64,000 nucleotides of DNA from Rhodobacteraceae bacterium (ex Bugula neritina AB1) (lineage in GTDB: Bacteria; Pseudomonadota; Alphaproteobacteria; Rhodobacterales; Rhodobacteraceae): NCBI GenBank assembly GCA_001730095.1, contig MDLF01000041.1:46631-110630 (forward strand). The letters run 5' to 3'. The translations under genes were made by a program, and so were the position numbers. The notes beneath the pieces are model-generated. The model did not search any database, had not been told where the DNA came from, and was given only the letters and a program-made list of their open reading frames with translations. This document shows positions 1 to 8,325 of the stretch, one piece after another; within the stretch, counting starts at the first letter, position 1; each line of letters opens with the position of its first letter.

Positions 1-379
1 AATTGGGCAGGCTGAACCGCATGCCTTTTTCGCCGGCCGTCAGCAGCAGCGACCCCATCGAGGCCGCCTGGCCGATCACCAGGGTCGAGACCTTCGGCTT
101 GATGTACTGCATGGTGTCATAGATCGACAGGCCAGAGGTCACAACGCCGCCGGGGCTGTTGATGTACATCGAAATTTCCTTGGACGGGTTTTCCGCCTCA
201 AGATGCAAAAGCTGCGCCACGATCAGCGAGCTCATCCCGTCATGTACCGGTCCATTCAGGAAAATGATCCGCTCCTTCAGCAGGCGGGAAAAGATGTCAT
301 AGGCCCGCTCTCCCCGGCTGGTTTGTTCAACCACCATCGGGACCAGGGTGTTCATGTATGTTTCTCTGGGATCAATCAT
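1..379 (-). CDS. clpP: ATP-dependent Clp protease proteolytic subunit (5' part only)
   Basis: Serine protease subunit that forms the degradation chamber used by ClpA/ClpX for regulated cytoplasmic proteolysis. The gene runs off the left edge, so only about the first 126 residues are visible. They begin [19 protein letters not shown] and include the conserved NSPGG loop and the GQAASMGS segment that carries the nucleophilic serine; the His and Asp of the triad lie beyond the edge. ATG at 379 gives the usual roseobacter N-terminus; an in-frame ATG at 355 (MNTLVP) is an alternative. The reading frame is open to the window edge with no disruption. It is divergent from the AraC-type gene at 631, so the 251 bp between them hold both promoters. 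Identification is near certain. Confidence 0.96.
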   Translation of the reverse strand, partial: MIDPRETYMNTLVPMVVEQTSRGERAYDIFSRLLKERIIFLNGPVHDGMSSLIVAQLLHLEAENPSKEISMYINSPGGVVTSGLSIYDTMQYIKPKVSTLVIGQAASMGSLLLTAGEKGMRFSLPN

Positions 380-630
380 TGCAACCTGCCTGCGTTGTTT
401 ATGTCCGGCACCATACCCGACAGTGTGTTACCCGAGTCTTAGTATCGCCCCTTTTGACCTGCAAGAGGTGGCGGGCATTTTCCCGTTGACGCAAACCTGC
501 CTCCGGTGTCGCAATCTGCTGGAACGCTGTCGCTATTCTTGGGCTGCGGACAGCACCGGCGCCTTAGGAACCAAAATCAAGTCCAAATTCCGCCCGGCGT
601 TTTTCCCGGGTGCTGCGCTGGGGTCCCGCC

Positions 631-1638
631 ATGTCCGATGACAGCTTCGTTCAGAAAGGCGCCGCCGCCAATCTTGCCGTCCCGTTCGAGGGCGCGCCGC
701 AGGATTTCTATTTTCTGCTGCTGCCCAAAGCCACAATGCTGCCAATAGCTGCCGCCATCGAACCCCTGCGCATTGCCAATCAGGTGACCGGCACCCGGCT
801 TTACCGCTGGTACATCATGACAGAGGACGGCCAGCCGCTGCGCTGCTCCAACGGCATGGTGGTGACACCCGACACCCAGCTGCAGCCCCTGCCCTCGGAC
901 TCGCTTGGCTTTGTCTGCGCCGGTGTGGAGCCCAATACCGCAGCCAGCGAGACCACCTTGAACTGGCTGCGCCGCGAAAGCCGCTTTGGCCGCTCCATCG
1001 GCGGCATCTGCACCGGAGCCTTTGCGCTGGCGCAGGCCGGCCTGATCAAGAACCACAAATTCACCCTGCACTGGGAAAACCAGCCGGGCTTTCTGGAGAG
1101 CTATCCGAATCTGGAGCCCTCGCCCAATATTTTTGAGATTTCCGGCCCGCTGATGACCTGCGGCGGCGGCAATGCGGCAACCGACATGATGCTGCATCTG
1201 ATCGAAGAGCGCCACGGCAAGCAGCTGGCGATCATTGTTGCGGACATGTGCCTGCACGTGCGCTCCGGCGGTCAGGCGGCGCCGCAGAAATCGAACTATG
1301 CCGTGGCCATCGGCAGCCGCAACCAGCGCCTGCTGAACGCGTTGCAGCTGATGCAGGAATCCATCGAGGAACCGCTGTCCATCGGCGAGCTGTGCGACCG
1401 GCTCGACATCTCGCGCAGGCAACTTGAACGGCTGTTCTCGCGCTACCTGAGCCAAAGCCCGATGCATGTCTACTTCGACATGCGGCTCAGCCATGCGTTT
1501 GCCTTGATGAATGAAACCTCGATGAGCGTTACCGAAATCGCGCTTGCCTCCGGTTTCAACTCAGCCACGCATTTCTCCCGCCAGTTCAAACGCAAATTCG
1601 GCGCAAGCCCGCATTTCTTCCGCAAGGGCTGGAGCTGA
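631..1638 (+). CDS. GlxA-family AraC-type transcriptional regulator
   Basis: DNA-binding regulator of 335 residues with the two-part GlxA layout: an N-terminal DJ-1/PfpI (GATase1-like) domain at about 25-205 and a C-terminal AraC helix-turn-helix pair at about 235-332. The N-domain has the GGICTGAFALA turn with Cys127 at the usual nucleophile-elbow position; in this family the domain normally senses ligand rather than catalyses. The C-domain shows LSIGELCDRLDISRRQLERLF and the second helix pair ending in FNSATHFSRQFKRKFG. The frame is open upstream to a GTG at 610, but ATG at 631 gives the natural start. Relatives such as GbdR, CdhR and ArgR control quaternary amine or amino acid catabolism; the ligand here is not predictable, since neighbours (clpP, ArsR-type gene) give no clue. 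Confidence 0.9.
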   Translation: MSDDSFVQKGAAANLAVPFEGAPQDFYFLLLPKATMLPIAAAIEPLRIANQVTGTRLYRWYIMTEDGQPLRCSNGMVVTPDTQLQPLPSDSLGFVCAGVEPNTAASETTLNWLRRESRFGRSIGGICTGAFALAQAGLIKNHKFTLHWENQPGFLESYPNLEPSPNIFEISGPLMTCGGGNAATDMMLHLIEERHGKQLAIIVADMCLHVRSGGQAAPQKSNYAVAIGSRNQRLLNALQLMQESIEEPLSIGELCDRLDISRRQLERLFSRYLSQSPMHVYFDMRLSHAFALMNETSMSVTEIALASGFNSATHFSRQFKRKFGASPHFFRKGWS

Positions 1639-1738
1639 TACCCGCCGCGGCTCCACAAGGGGCCCCACAAGGGCGCGCATTTTACGCCTTTAGCCGCATC
1701 TGGACGGCTGCCTGAACAGCCTTCGCTACATTCACAAA

Positions 1739-1812
1739 TACCAAATTGGTAATTTTTCTTTTGGCCATTCCCGGAACTTCTGCTAATCGGTCCTCCACAT
1801 TATATTGATAAT
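1739..1812. promoter_or_regulatory. two inverted repeats upstream of the SqrR/BigR-like gene
   Basis: Two short AT-rich dyads lie 82-155 bp before the ATG at 1894: TACCAA-A-TTGGTA (1739-1751) and ATTAT-ATTG-ATAAT (1799-1812). Their base composition stands out from the GC-rich surroundings. ArsR-family repressors usually bind AT-rich dyads near their own promoter, so these are candidate autoregulatory operators; that role is inference. They do not match the ATTC-N8-GAAT pattern I recall for SqrR. Confidence 0.4.
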
Positions 1813-1893
1813 ACGCACACAGCCCGCTGCGCCGCAGCCAGTGCGGAATTCAATAAAGGAAGATGGCACACCGGTGCTGTCAGGAGACCCAAG

Positions 1894-2232
1894 ATGCCAT
1901 TGCCCGAGTTTTCAGCCGACATGGATCCTGAACAAAAGGAAAAAATGGCCGCAAACGCAACCAAGGCGTCCAGCTTTCTCAAGGCCATCAGCCATCAGGG
2001 CCGCCTCATGATCCTATGCCACCTGGTCTCTGGCGAGAAATCGGTGACAGAGCTGGAACACCTGCTGTCAGCCCGGCAGGCGGCGGTTTCCCAGCAGCTG
2101 TCCCGTCTGCGTCTGGAAGGGCTGGTTGTTCCGCGCCGGGACGGCAAGGCAATCTACTACAGTTTGGCAGATGACAAGCCGCGCCTCGTGATGGAGCTAG
2201 TCTATCAGTTGTTCTGCGACGACGACAGCTGA
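1894..2232 (+). CDS. ArsR-family winged-helix regulator, SqrR/BigR-like (two-Cys sulfide/persulfide sensor type)
   Basis: Small repressor of 112 residues with an ArsR winged helix. The recognition segment is ARQAAVSQQLSRLRLEGLV, followed by a wing with RRDGKAIYYSLAD. The metal-binding ELCVCDL-type site of metal-sensing ArsR proteins is absent. Instead there are two cysteines, Cys42 (in MILCHL) and Cys108 (in LFCDDDS), 66 residues apart. This is the spacing of Cys41 and Cys107 that form the tetrasulfide sensor in Rhodobacter capsulatus SqrR and the matching pair in BigR. ATG at 1894 follows AGGAG. No sulfide oxidation gene is adjacent, so its targets must be elsewhere or include unknown genes; a rhodanese sits 13 kb away. 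Family call is firm; the persulfide role is inferred from the cysteines. Confidence 0.85.
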   Translation: MPLPEFSADMDPEQKEKMAANATKASSFLKAISHQGRLMILCHLVSGEKSVTELEHLLSARQAAVSQQLSRLRLEGLVVPRRDGKAIYYSLADDKPRLVMELVYQLFCDDDS

Positions 2233-2452
2233 CACGCTTCGCCCACGGGCCAGACAGGCACACAACCGGGAACCGCCAGTGCCGTGAACCAGACGGCAGA
2301 TACCCCGTGTGATGCGACAGTTTTATGTTGCGAAAGTTTGGTAACATGTTCCAGCCTTCAAACCACTGTTACATGCCAGCGCAAAAAGGCACCGGTCCGG
2401 GTCAGGCATCTTAGCCGGCCGGAACCAATCGACGAGACCACTGGAGCCCGCC

Positions 2453-4486
2453 ATGGACCGCAAGCACATCATTGACGACCCGCAAACCTGCAACAAGGCA
2501 GAAGCCTTTGAAGCATTTGACGATATTCCCGCCAATCCCAGCCTTTCCCGCACCATTGGCGATGTAATCGCCGCCCGCTACGGCCGCCGGGATATGCTCA
2601 AGGGCCTGCTGGGTGTTTCCGCCTCAGCCGCGCTGTTCGGCGCCTCTGCCCTGACAGCCCCACGCCAGGCCGCCGCCGTTGGCGCGCAGTCCAGCAGCCG
2701 CTACGCCTTTGACGAACTCACCTGGGGCAACGATGAAACCCATCATGTCGCCGACGGGTATGAGGCAGATATTCTGCTGCGCTGGGGCGACCCGGTGACC
2801 GCTGACGCGCCCGAATTCGATGTCATGAACCAAAGCGCCGAAGCACAGCTGCAGCAATTCGGCTACAATAATGACTACGTCGGTTTCACCCCGCTGAACG
2901 CCGATGGCAGCCGCGGCCTGCTGTGCGTGAACCATGAATACACCAACGAAGAGGTCATGTTTCCCGGCCTCGGCCGCCAGGACAAGGCCGATTTCGCCGG
3001 CATGACCAAGGCGCTGGTGGACATTGAAATGGCTGCGCATGGCGGCTCAGTTGTGGAAATTGCCCGCAACGCGCACGGCAAATGGTCAGTGGTGCGCGAC
3101 GGCGGGATGAACCGCCGAATCACACCGCTGAACACAGCCATGTCCCTGGACGGCCCCGCCGCAGGTCACCCCCGCCTGCAGACCAGCGAAGACCCCTCCG
3201 GTACCGAGGTCATCGGCACCCTCAACAATTGCGCCGGCGGTATGACCCCCTGGGGCACCTGGCTGATGGCCGAGGAGAACTTCCACGGCTACTTCTGGAC
3301 CGACAAGCTGGATGCAAATGGCAAGCCGGACCTCTCGGCGCAGCCTGAAGCCGCGCAGATGCAACGCTACGGCGCGCCGGGCCGCTGGTATGCCTGGGGC
3401 AAATACTATGACCGCTTCAACATCGACAAGGAACCAAACGAGCTGAACCGCTTTGGCTGGGTGGTCGAAGTCGATCCGCGCAACCCGCAGGCCAAGCCGG
3501 TGAAACACACCGCTCTGGGCCGTTTCCGCCACGAAGGCGCAGAAACCACCACCTCCAGGGACGGGCATCTGGTGGTCTACATGGGCGATGATGCGCGGTT
3601 TGACTACCAGTACAAATATGTCTCTGCCGGCACCGTTTCACAGGATTCGGCCGCAAATGCGAAACTGCTGAGCGAAGGCACGCTTTACGTGGCCCGATTT
3701 GACCAGGACGGCTCTGTCCACTGGCTGCCGCTGGTTCATGGCCAGGGACCGCTCACGGCCGAGAACGGCTTTGCCAGCCAGGCGGATGTGCTGATCGACG
3801 CGCGCCTGGCTGCCGACGCCCTGGGCGCCACCCCGATGGACCGCCCCGAGGACGCCCAGCCGCGCGGTGACGGCACCGCCTATATCATGCTGACCAACAA
3901 CTCCCGACGCGGCGAGGACCAGCTGGATGCCGCCAACCCGCGGGCCCAATCCAGCTTTGGCCATATCATCGAGATCAAGGAAGACAGCGGCGACCACGCG
4001 GCCACCCGCGGCACCTGGTCGATCCTGGTGAAATGCGGCGATCCGCAGCTGACCGAAGTGGGCGCGCAGTGGAACCCTGAAACCTCTGAAAACGGCTGGT
4101 TCGGCTCCCCCGACAACTGCGCATTTGACGCCGATGGCCGCCTCTGGGTCTCAACCGACCAGGGCAGCAAATGGGGTAAGACCGGAAAATCCGATGGTCT
4201 ATACGGGATGGAAACCGAAGGCAGCTTGCGCGGTCATTCCAAACTGTTCTTCCGCTGCCCGGTGGGCGGCGAGCTGTGCGGGCCGTATTTTGCACCGGAC
4301 GGCGAAACCCTGTTTCTGGCAGTGCAGCACCCGGGCACAGACGGCACCAAGGATCTGAAAGGGTTTGAGCGCGCCTCAACCTTTGAAGACCCCGCCACCC
4401 GCTGGCCGGATTTCGACCCGCAGATGCCACCGCGCCCCTCAGTGGTGGTCGTGACCCGCAAGGGCGGCGGCAAGATCGCAGTCTGA
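2453..4486 (+). CDS. phoX: PhoX-type alkaline phosphatase (DUF839), Tat-exported
   Basis: Calcium/iron-dependent phosphomonoesterase that releases phosphate from organic esters in the periplasm or outside the cell, common in marine bacteria. The 677-residue length and the whole body fit the PhoX/DUF839 family. The N-terminus carries a twin-arginine motif, GRRDMLKG at 44-51, followed by a hydrophobic stretch and an AAA cleavage region near 75, so it is exported folded. Conserved family blocks are visible: VNHEYTNEE, the NCAGGMTPWGTW block with Cys260 (the Cys of this block is the iron ligand in characterised PhoX), and SPDNCAFDADGRLWVSTDQG. It stands alone as a transcription unit; a GC-rich hairpin follows at 4514. 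I did not find a convincing Pho box upstream. Confidence 0.92.
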   Translation: MDRKHIIDDPQTCNKAEAFEAFDDIPANPSLSRTIGDVIAARYGRRDMLKGLLGVSASAALFGASALTAPRQAAAVGAQSSSRYAFDELTWGNDETHHVADGYEADILLRWGDPVTADAPEFDVMNQSAEAQLQQFGYNNDYVGFTPLNADGSRGLLCVNHEYTNEEVMFPGLGRQDKADFAGMTKALVDIEMAAHGGSVVEIARNAHGKWSVVRDGGMNRRITPLNTAMSLDGPAAGHPRLQTSEDPSGTEVIGTLNNCAGGMTPWGTWLMAEENFHGYFWTDKLDANGKPDLSAQPEAAQMQRYGAPGRWYAWGKYYDRFNIDKEPNELNRFGWVVEVDPRNPQAKPVKHTALGRFRHEGAETTTSRDGHLVVYMGDDARFDYQYKYVSAGTVSQDSAANAKLLSEGTLYVARFDQDGSVHWLPLVHGQGPLTAENGFASQADVLIDARLAADALGATPMDRPEDAQPRGDGTAYIMLTNNSRRGEDQLDAANPRAQSSFGHIIEIKEDSGDHAATRGTWSILVKCGDPQLTEVGAQWNPETSENGWFGSPDNCAFDADGRLWVSTDQGSKWGKTGKSDGLYGMETEGSLRGHSKLFFRCPVGGELCGPYFAPDGETLFLAVQHPGTDGTKDLKGFERASTFEDPATRWPDFDPQMPPRPSVVVVTRKGGGKIAV

Positions 4487-4513
4487 CCCCGAAATCCGCA
4501 GGTACCAAGCGGA

Positions 4514-4535
4514 GCGCGCCCCTATTGGGGCGCGC
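4514..4535 (+). terminator. hairpin after phoX
   Basis: Perfect 9-bp stem GCGCGCCCC / GGGGCGCGC with a TATT loop, 27 bp after the phoX stop codon. There is no T-run behind it, so termination strength is uncertain; it may instead act as an mRNA 3' stabiliser. Confidence 0.6.
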
Positions 4536-4641
4536 ACAGGTGTCAGCCCTTGCGGGCCGTTTGCCGCCTGCCGCACGCGATTGTGAAAACCTCATCTGAC
4601 TCTCTGGCTTACAACGGATCAAAATCCTTCGGAGGTTTCCT

Positions 4642-5112
4642 GTGTCTTTCAAACATCTCATTGCCGCTCTGCTGCTGGCTGGTTCCGCCGCTGATGCTGG
4701 CAACCTCTTGCCGCGGGACGGCTGGGCCGTGCATGAAACCGCCAAACCCTACGCCCAGCTGATCAAGGACGTCAAAGCCGCCGCCAAGGCCGAAGGCCTG
4801 GGCGTTGTCACCCAGGCCGGCCCCACCAAAGCCGCCGCCGCCCGCGGCATCCACATCCCCGGAAACCGGGTGATCGGCCTGTTCAACAATGATTTTGCAG
4901 TGAAAATTCTCGCTCTTTCCACCGCAGCAATGATCGAAGCTCCGGTGCGCATCTATGTGACCGAGGAAGCCGATGGCAGCGCCACCCTGGCTTACAAGCT
5001 GCCATCCCATGTCTTTGCCCCCTACACAGACGAAGGCGGCGACGCGCTGGAAACCCTGGCAATCCAGCTGGACCGCCACTTTGCGCATATCGCAGAACGG
5101 GCAATGAACTAG
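4642..5112 (+). CDS. DUF302 family protein, exported
   Basis: Protein of 156 residues with a signal peptide (MSFKHLIAALLLAGSAADA) and a DUF302 domain over the rest: the AVHETAKPYAQLIKDVKAAAKAEGL opening, a GIHIPGNRVIGLFNNDFAVKIL core and a VRIYVTEEADG strand are typical. DUF302 proteins are small periplasmic or cytosolic alpha/beta proteins of unknown biochemical function. The start is GTG at 4642, placed by the strong GGAGG at 4630-4634; no in-frame ATG fits. It lies between phoX and the thiamine-diphosphate enzyme, is preceded by the phoX hairpin, and ends 10 bp before a copy of the extragenic repeat, so it is probably a single-gene unit. Confidence 0.82.
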   Translation: MSFKHLIAALLLAGSAADAGNLLPRDGWAVHETAKPYAQLIKDVKAAAKAEGLGVVTQAGPTKAAAARGIHIPGNRVIGLFNNDFAVKILALSTAAMIEAPVRIYVTEEADGSATLAYKLPSHVFAPYTDEGGDALETLAIQLDRHFAHIAERAMN

Positions 5113-5121
5113 CCCTGTCGG

Positions 5122-5144
5122 CTTCTTTCTGGTCAAAAATACCC
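5122..5144 (+). repeat. extragenic repeat copy (CTTCTTTCTGGTCAAAAATACCC form)
   Basis: A 23-bp sequence directly after the DUF302 stop. Near-identical copies occur as an inverted pair at 24350-24411, and a related form (TCATCTTTSCAAAAATACTCC) at 39564, 39717 and 45996. All copies are outside genes, just behind stop codons. Confidence 0.65.
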
Positions 5145-5261
5145 AAAAACACCGATTTGCGCCAAATTCCGCCGCAGCATTTCTCACACTGGCGTGAGAG
5201 GGCTTGCGCCTGCGCTCAGCCTGGGCAATCTGACGCCAAATCAACCGATTGGACGGACAAG

Positions 5262-6875
5262 ATGACAGAAACCCTGCGCGCAGCCGATGTGCTGGCCCGG
5301 CGGCTTTATGAGGCGGGCTGCCGCCATGCTTTTGGCATGCCCGGCGGTGAAGTGCTGACCCTGGTGGATGCGCTGATGCGCGCAGGCATCACCTTCCATC
5401 TGGCCAAACACGAAAACTGCGCAGGCTTCATCGGTGAAGGCGTGCATCACGCCGACGATGCCCCGGTCATCCTGGTGGCAACCCTCGGCCCCGGCGCCCT
5501 CAATGGCATCAATGTGGTGGCCAATGCCCATCAGGACCGGGTGCCGATGCTGGTGCTCACGGGCTGTGTCGACGTGGCGGAAGAGCAGAGCTACACCCAT
5601 CAGGTGCTTGACCATCGCGCCGTATTCACGCCGATCACCAAAGCCACCTTCCGGCTTGATGCGGACGCCGCGGACCTGATCGCAGACAAGGCCGTCGCCA
5701 TCGCGACAGAGCCCCGCAACGGGCCGGTGCATATCGATGTGCCGATATCGGTGGCAGATACGCCAGCCAGGGACCGCGGCATCCGCCGCGCGCCTGCAAG
5801 CCCTACCGCACCAAGCGGCGAAGCATTGGCGCAGGCGCGGTCCTGGCTGGCGGCCTCGGCGCGCCCTGTGGCGGTGATCGGGCTGGACGCACTGCAGGAA
5901 AACGCAGGCCCGGCAATCCGCTCCTTTGTTGAGAAACACCAGATCCCCTTTGTCACCAGCTACAAGGCCAAGGGGATCATTGCCGAGGACCACCCTCTGT
6001 GCCTCGGCGGTGCCGGCCTGTCGCCGCTGGCAGACACACATCTGCTGCCTCTGCTGCAGGAAGCCGATCTGGTGCTCTGCATCGGTTACGACCCGATCGA
6101 AATGCGCCCCGGCTGGCGCAATGTCTGGGACGTGAAATCCCAGCACGTCATCGACATCGCACCCGAGGCCAACACGCATTACATGCATCAGGCAGGCTTG
6201 AACTTTCTCACCGCCATTGCGCCCACGCTCGACGCCCTGTCAGATGGCACCACGCCCCACAACACTTGGCGCAACAACCGCCCCGCTCAGGTAAAATCAG
6301 CTCTGGCAGAGGCTTTCCCCCAGGATGACGATTGGGGCCCGGCAGGCGTCATCGCCGAATGCCGCGCCACCCTGCCGCCCGAAACCCTCGCCACCGCCGA
6401 CAGCGGTGCCCACCGAATCCTGCTCAGCCAGATGTGGGACTGCCATGAGCCGCGCGGGCTGATCCAGTCTTCGGCGCTCTGCACCATGGGCTGCGCGGTG
6501 CCGATGGCGATCGGGCGCAAGCTGGCGCAGCCGGATCGCCCCGTTGTCAGCTTCTCGGGCGACGCCGGTTTCCTGATGGTCGCAGGTGAGCTGTCCACCG
6601 CCGCCGAATTGGGCGTGGCGCCGATCTTTGTGGTCTTTGCCGACGCCAGCCTGGCCCTGATCGAGCTGAAACAGCGCCAGCGCCAGCTCACCAATGGCGG
6701 TGTGGATTTTGCCGCACATGACTTTGCCGCCATGGGCCGGGCCTTCGGCGGCAACGGGGTCACTGTCACCAGCCGCACAGAACTGCGCGCCGCCCTGCAG
6801 GATGCCATGAACGCAGACAAATTCACCGTCATCTCAGCTGTGATAGACCGCGGAGGCTATGATGGCCGCATCTGA
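5262..6875 (+). CDS. thiamine-diphosphate enzyme of the acetolactate synthase-like family
   Basis: Cytoplasmic ThDP-dependent decarboxylase or carboligase of 537 residues with the three-domain order PYR, central, PP. The PYR domain has the activating glutamate Glu51 in AKHENCAGF and the LGPGALNG loop. The central domain spans roughly 185-330. The PP domain has GDAG at 433-436 and FADASLALIELKQR with Asp461 where most family members have GDG and Asn. Those residues hold the metal and diphosphate, so this is a divergent subfamily rather than IlvB. ATG at 5262 with GGACGGA before it is the likely start. It overlaps the CoA-transferase by 14 nt and is surely co-translated. It is not oxalyl-CoA decarboxylase by sequence. 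Substrate unknown. Confidence 0.82.
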   Translation: MTETLRAADVLARRLYEAGCRHAFGMPGGEVLTLVDALMRAGITFHLAKHENCAGFIGEGVHHADDAPVILVATLGPGALNGINVVANAHQDRVPMLVLTGCVDVAEEQSYTHQVLDHRAVFTPITKATFRLDADAADLIADKAVAIATEPRNGPVHIDVPISVADTPARDRGIRRAPASPTAPSGEALAQARSWLAASARPVAVIGLDALQENAGPAIRSFVEKHQIPFVTSYKAKGIIAEDHPLCLGGAGLSPLADTHLLPLLQEADLVLCIGYDPIEMRPGWRNVWDVKSQHVIDIAPEANTHYMHQAGLNFLTAIAPTLDALSDGTTPHNTWRNNRPAQVKSALAEAFPQDDDWGPAGVIAECRATLPPETLATADSGAHRILLSQMWDCHEPRGLIQSSALCTMGCAVPMAIGRKLAQPDRPVVSFSGDAGFLMVAGELSTAAELGVAPIFVVFADASLALIELKQRQRQLTNGGVDFAAHDFAAMGRAFGGNGVTVTSRTELRAALQDAMNADKFTVISAVIDRGGYDGRI

Positions 6876-8061
6876 TCTTTTGCCGCATGGCGCCCTTGAT
6901 GGCGTCAAAGTGCTGGACCTCTCGCGTATTCTGGCCGGCCCCACCTGCACCCAGCTTCTGGGCGATCTCGGTGCCACCGTGATCAAGGTGGAAAACCCCA
7001 AGACCGGCGGCGATGACACAAGGCAATGGGGGCCGCCCTATGTCATGGATGCAGACGGGCAGCCATCCGATCTTTCGGCCTATTTCATGTCCGCCAACCG
7101 CAACAAACGTTCGGTGGCCATCGATATCGCAACAGAAGAAGGCCAGCAGGCTATCCGCCATCTGGCCGCAGAGGCCGATATCCTGATCGAAAACTTCAAA
7201 CCCGGCGGGCTGGCCAAATACGGGCTGGACTACGCCAGCCTCAAACCCGCTCTGCCCGGCCTGATCTACTGCTCGATCTCCGGCTACGGCCAGACTGGCC
7301 CCAACAGCCACAAGCCCGGCTATGACATCATGGCCCAGGGTTTTGGTGGCATCATGTCCCTGACCGGCGAGCCTGAGGGCCAGCCGATGAAGGCCGGCGT
7401 CGGCATCGCCGATGTGATGTGCGGCATGTATGCCTGTATCGGCATCCTGTCTGCCCTGCACCACCGCGACAAAACCGGCGAAGGCCAGCAGATCGACCTT
7501 GCCCTGGTGGATGCGCAAATCGCCTGGCTGATCAACGAAGGCGTGGCCTATCTGAACACCGGCCAGATCCCCAGGCGCCGCGGCAATGAACACCCCAGCA
7601 TCATGCCCTACGGCGTTTATGAAACTGCCGACAGCCACATAATTCTGGCAGTGGGCAACGACAGCCAGTTCCGCCGCTTCATGGAATTCCTGAAGCTGGA
7701 AGGCCTGGCAGAGGACGCACGTTTTGCCACCAACCCCGCGCGGCTGCAAAACCGGGATGCGCTGAATGCCATTCTGATCCCCTCCGTTCAGCGCTACACA
7801 ACAGAGGATGTGCTGCAGGCGATGGAGACCCGCAAAGTGCCTGCCGGGCCGGTGCAGAATCTGGAAACCCTCTTTGCCACTGATCAGGTTGCCGCACGCG
7901 AGATGTCGATCCCGATGGAAACTGCGGCAGGACCGGTCAAGCTCCTGGGCAATCCGCTGAATTTCTCGCGCACACCTGTAACATACCGGCATCCGCCCCC
8001 CGCCTGCGGCGAAGGAACCCAAGAGATTCTGAGTTCCCCGTCCCCTTTTGCAAAACCCTGA
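6862..8061 (+). CDS. class III (CaiB/BaiF) CoA-transferase
   Basis: Transfers coenzyme A between carboxylic acids in the cytoplasm through a mixed-anhydride on an active-site aspartate. The 399 residues match the family from end to end: VKVLDLSRILAGP at the start, GDLGATVIKVENP, the FKPGGLAKYGL block, the catalytic Asp184 in GIADVMCGMY, and an HPPPACGEGT tail. Of two adjacent ATGs (6859, 6862) the second lies better behind GGAGG at 6852. The reading frame begins inside the end of the ThDP enzyme, so the two genes form a coupled pair: one probably activates a carboxylic acid as CoA ester and the other acts on a 2-oxo acid, or both serve one degradative route. The acid is unknown. Confidence 0.9.
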   Translation: MAASDLLPHGALDGVKVLDLSRILAGPTCTQLLGDLGATVIKVENPKTGGDDTRQWGPPYVMDADGQPSDLSAYFMSANRNKRSVAIDIATEEGQQAIRHLAAEADILIENFKPGGLAKYGLDYASLKPALPGLIYCSISGYGQTGPNSHKPGYDIMAQGFGGIMSLTGEPEGQPMKAGVGIADVMCGMYACIGILSALHHRDKTGEGQQIDLALVDAQIAWLINEGVAYLNTGQIPRRRGNEHPSIMPYGVYETADSHIILAVGNDSQFRRFMEFLKLEGLAEDARFATNPARLQNRDALNAILIPSVQRYTTEDVLQAMETRKVPAGPVQNLETLFATDQVAAREMSIPMETAAGPVKLLGNPLNFSRTPVTYRHPPPACGEGTQEILSSPSPFAKP

Positions 8062-8110
8062 CCGCCAAAACCCGCGGCAGCATTCCGCCAAGTGTTACAA
8101 TTTCCGGCAA

Positions 8111-8133
8111 AACACCGCCAAACCGGCGGTGTT
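8111..8133 (+). terminator. hairpin after the CoA-transferase gene
   Basis: Perfect 9-bp stem AACACCGCC / GGCGGTGTT with a 5-nt loop, 50 bp after the stop at 8061 and followed by GTTGTAATTAA. It probably ends the ThDP enzyme/CoA-transferase transcript. Confidence 0.6.
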
Positions 8134-8161
8134 GTTGTAATTAAACGCCATGACCTCTTGC

Positions 8162-8181
8162 GGATTTTTCCCGAAAAATCC
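8162..8181. promoter_or_regulatory. inverted repeat GGATTTTT-CCCG-AAAAATCC before the TPR gene
   Basis: Perfect 8-bp dyad with a 4-nt centre, 145 bp upstream of the TPR gene start and in the same intergenic region as the terminator-like hairpin. It could be an operator for the TPR-opg unit or a second half of the upstream terminator; nothing in the sequence decides between them. Confidence 0.35.
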
Positions 8182-8325
8182 TACACATCCGACGAATTTC
8201 GCATCCACAGGCACACAGCCTATCACCAAACCGCGAGCAGGGTTCGCCCGGGTGTATCCGATGAACTAGTCTCCATTACTGGAAGTCGGCATACCCGCTC
8301 AGTTTACGAAAGAGATTGGAATCCC

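Noticed and set aside
2281..2400. Possible Pho box or palindrome (GTAACATGTT, CTGTTACATG) upstream of phoX
   Set aside because: The repeats do not form the expected pair of 7-bp direct repeats spaced by 4 bp. I could not support a PhoB site beyond chance.
3975..4745. Minus-strand frame of 256 codons opposite the end of phoX and start of the DUF302 gene
   Set aside because: Arg/Ser/Pro-rich mirror frame, no domain; both plus-strand genes are clear.
5262..8061. Oxalate degradation pair (oxalyl-CoA decarboxylase and formyl-CoA transferase)
   Set aside because: The ThDP enzyme lacks Oxc-specific sequence and resembles acetolactate synthase-like enzymes; only the general gene pairing is similar.
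8092..8325. Upstream extension of the TPR gene
   Set aside because: The stretch contains the terminator-like hairpin and dyad and has no ribosome binding site; the family-like sequence begins at the ATG at 8326.
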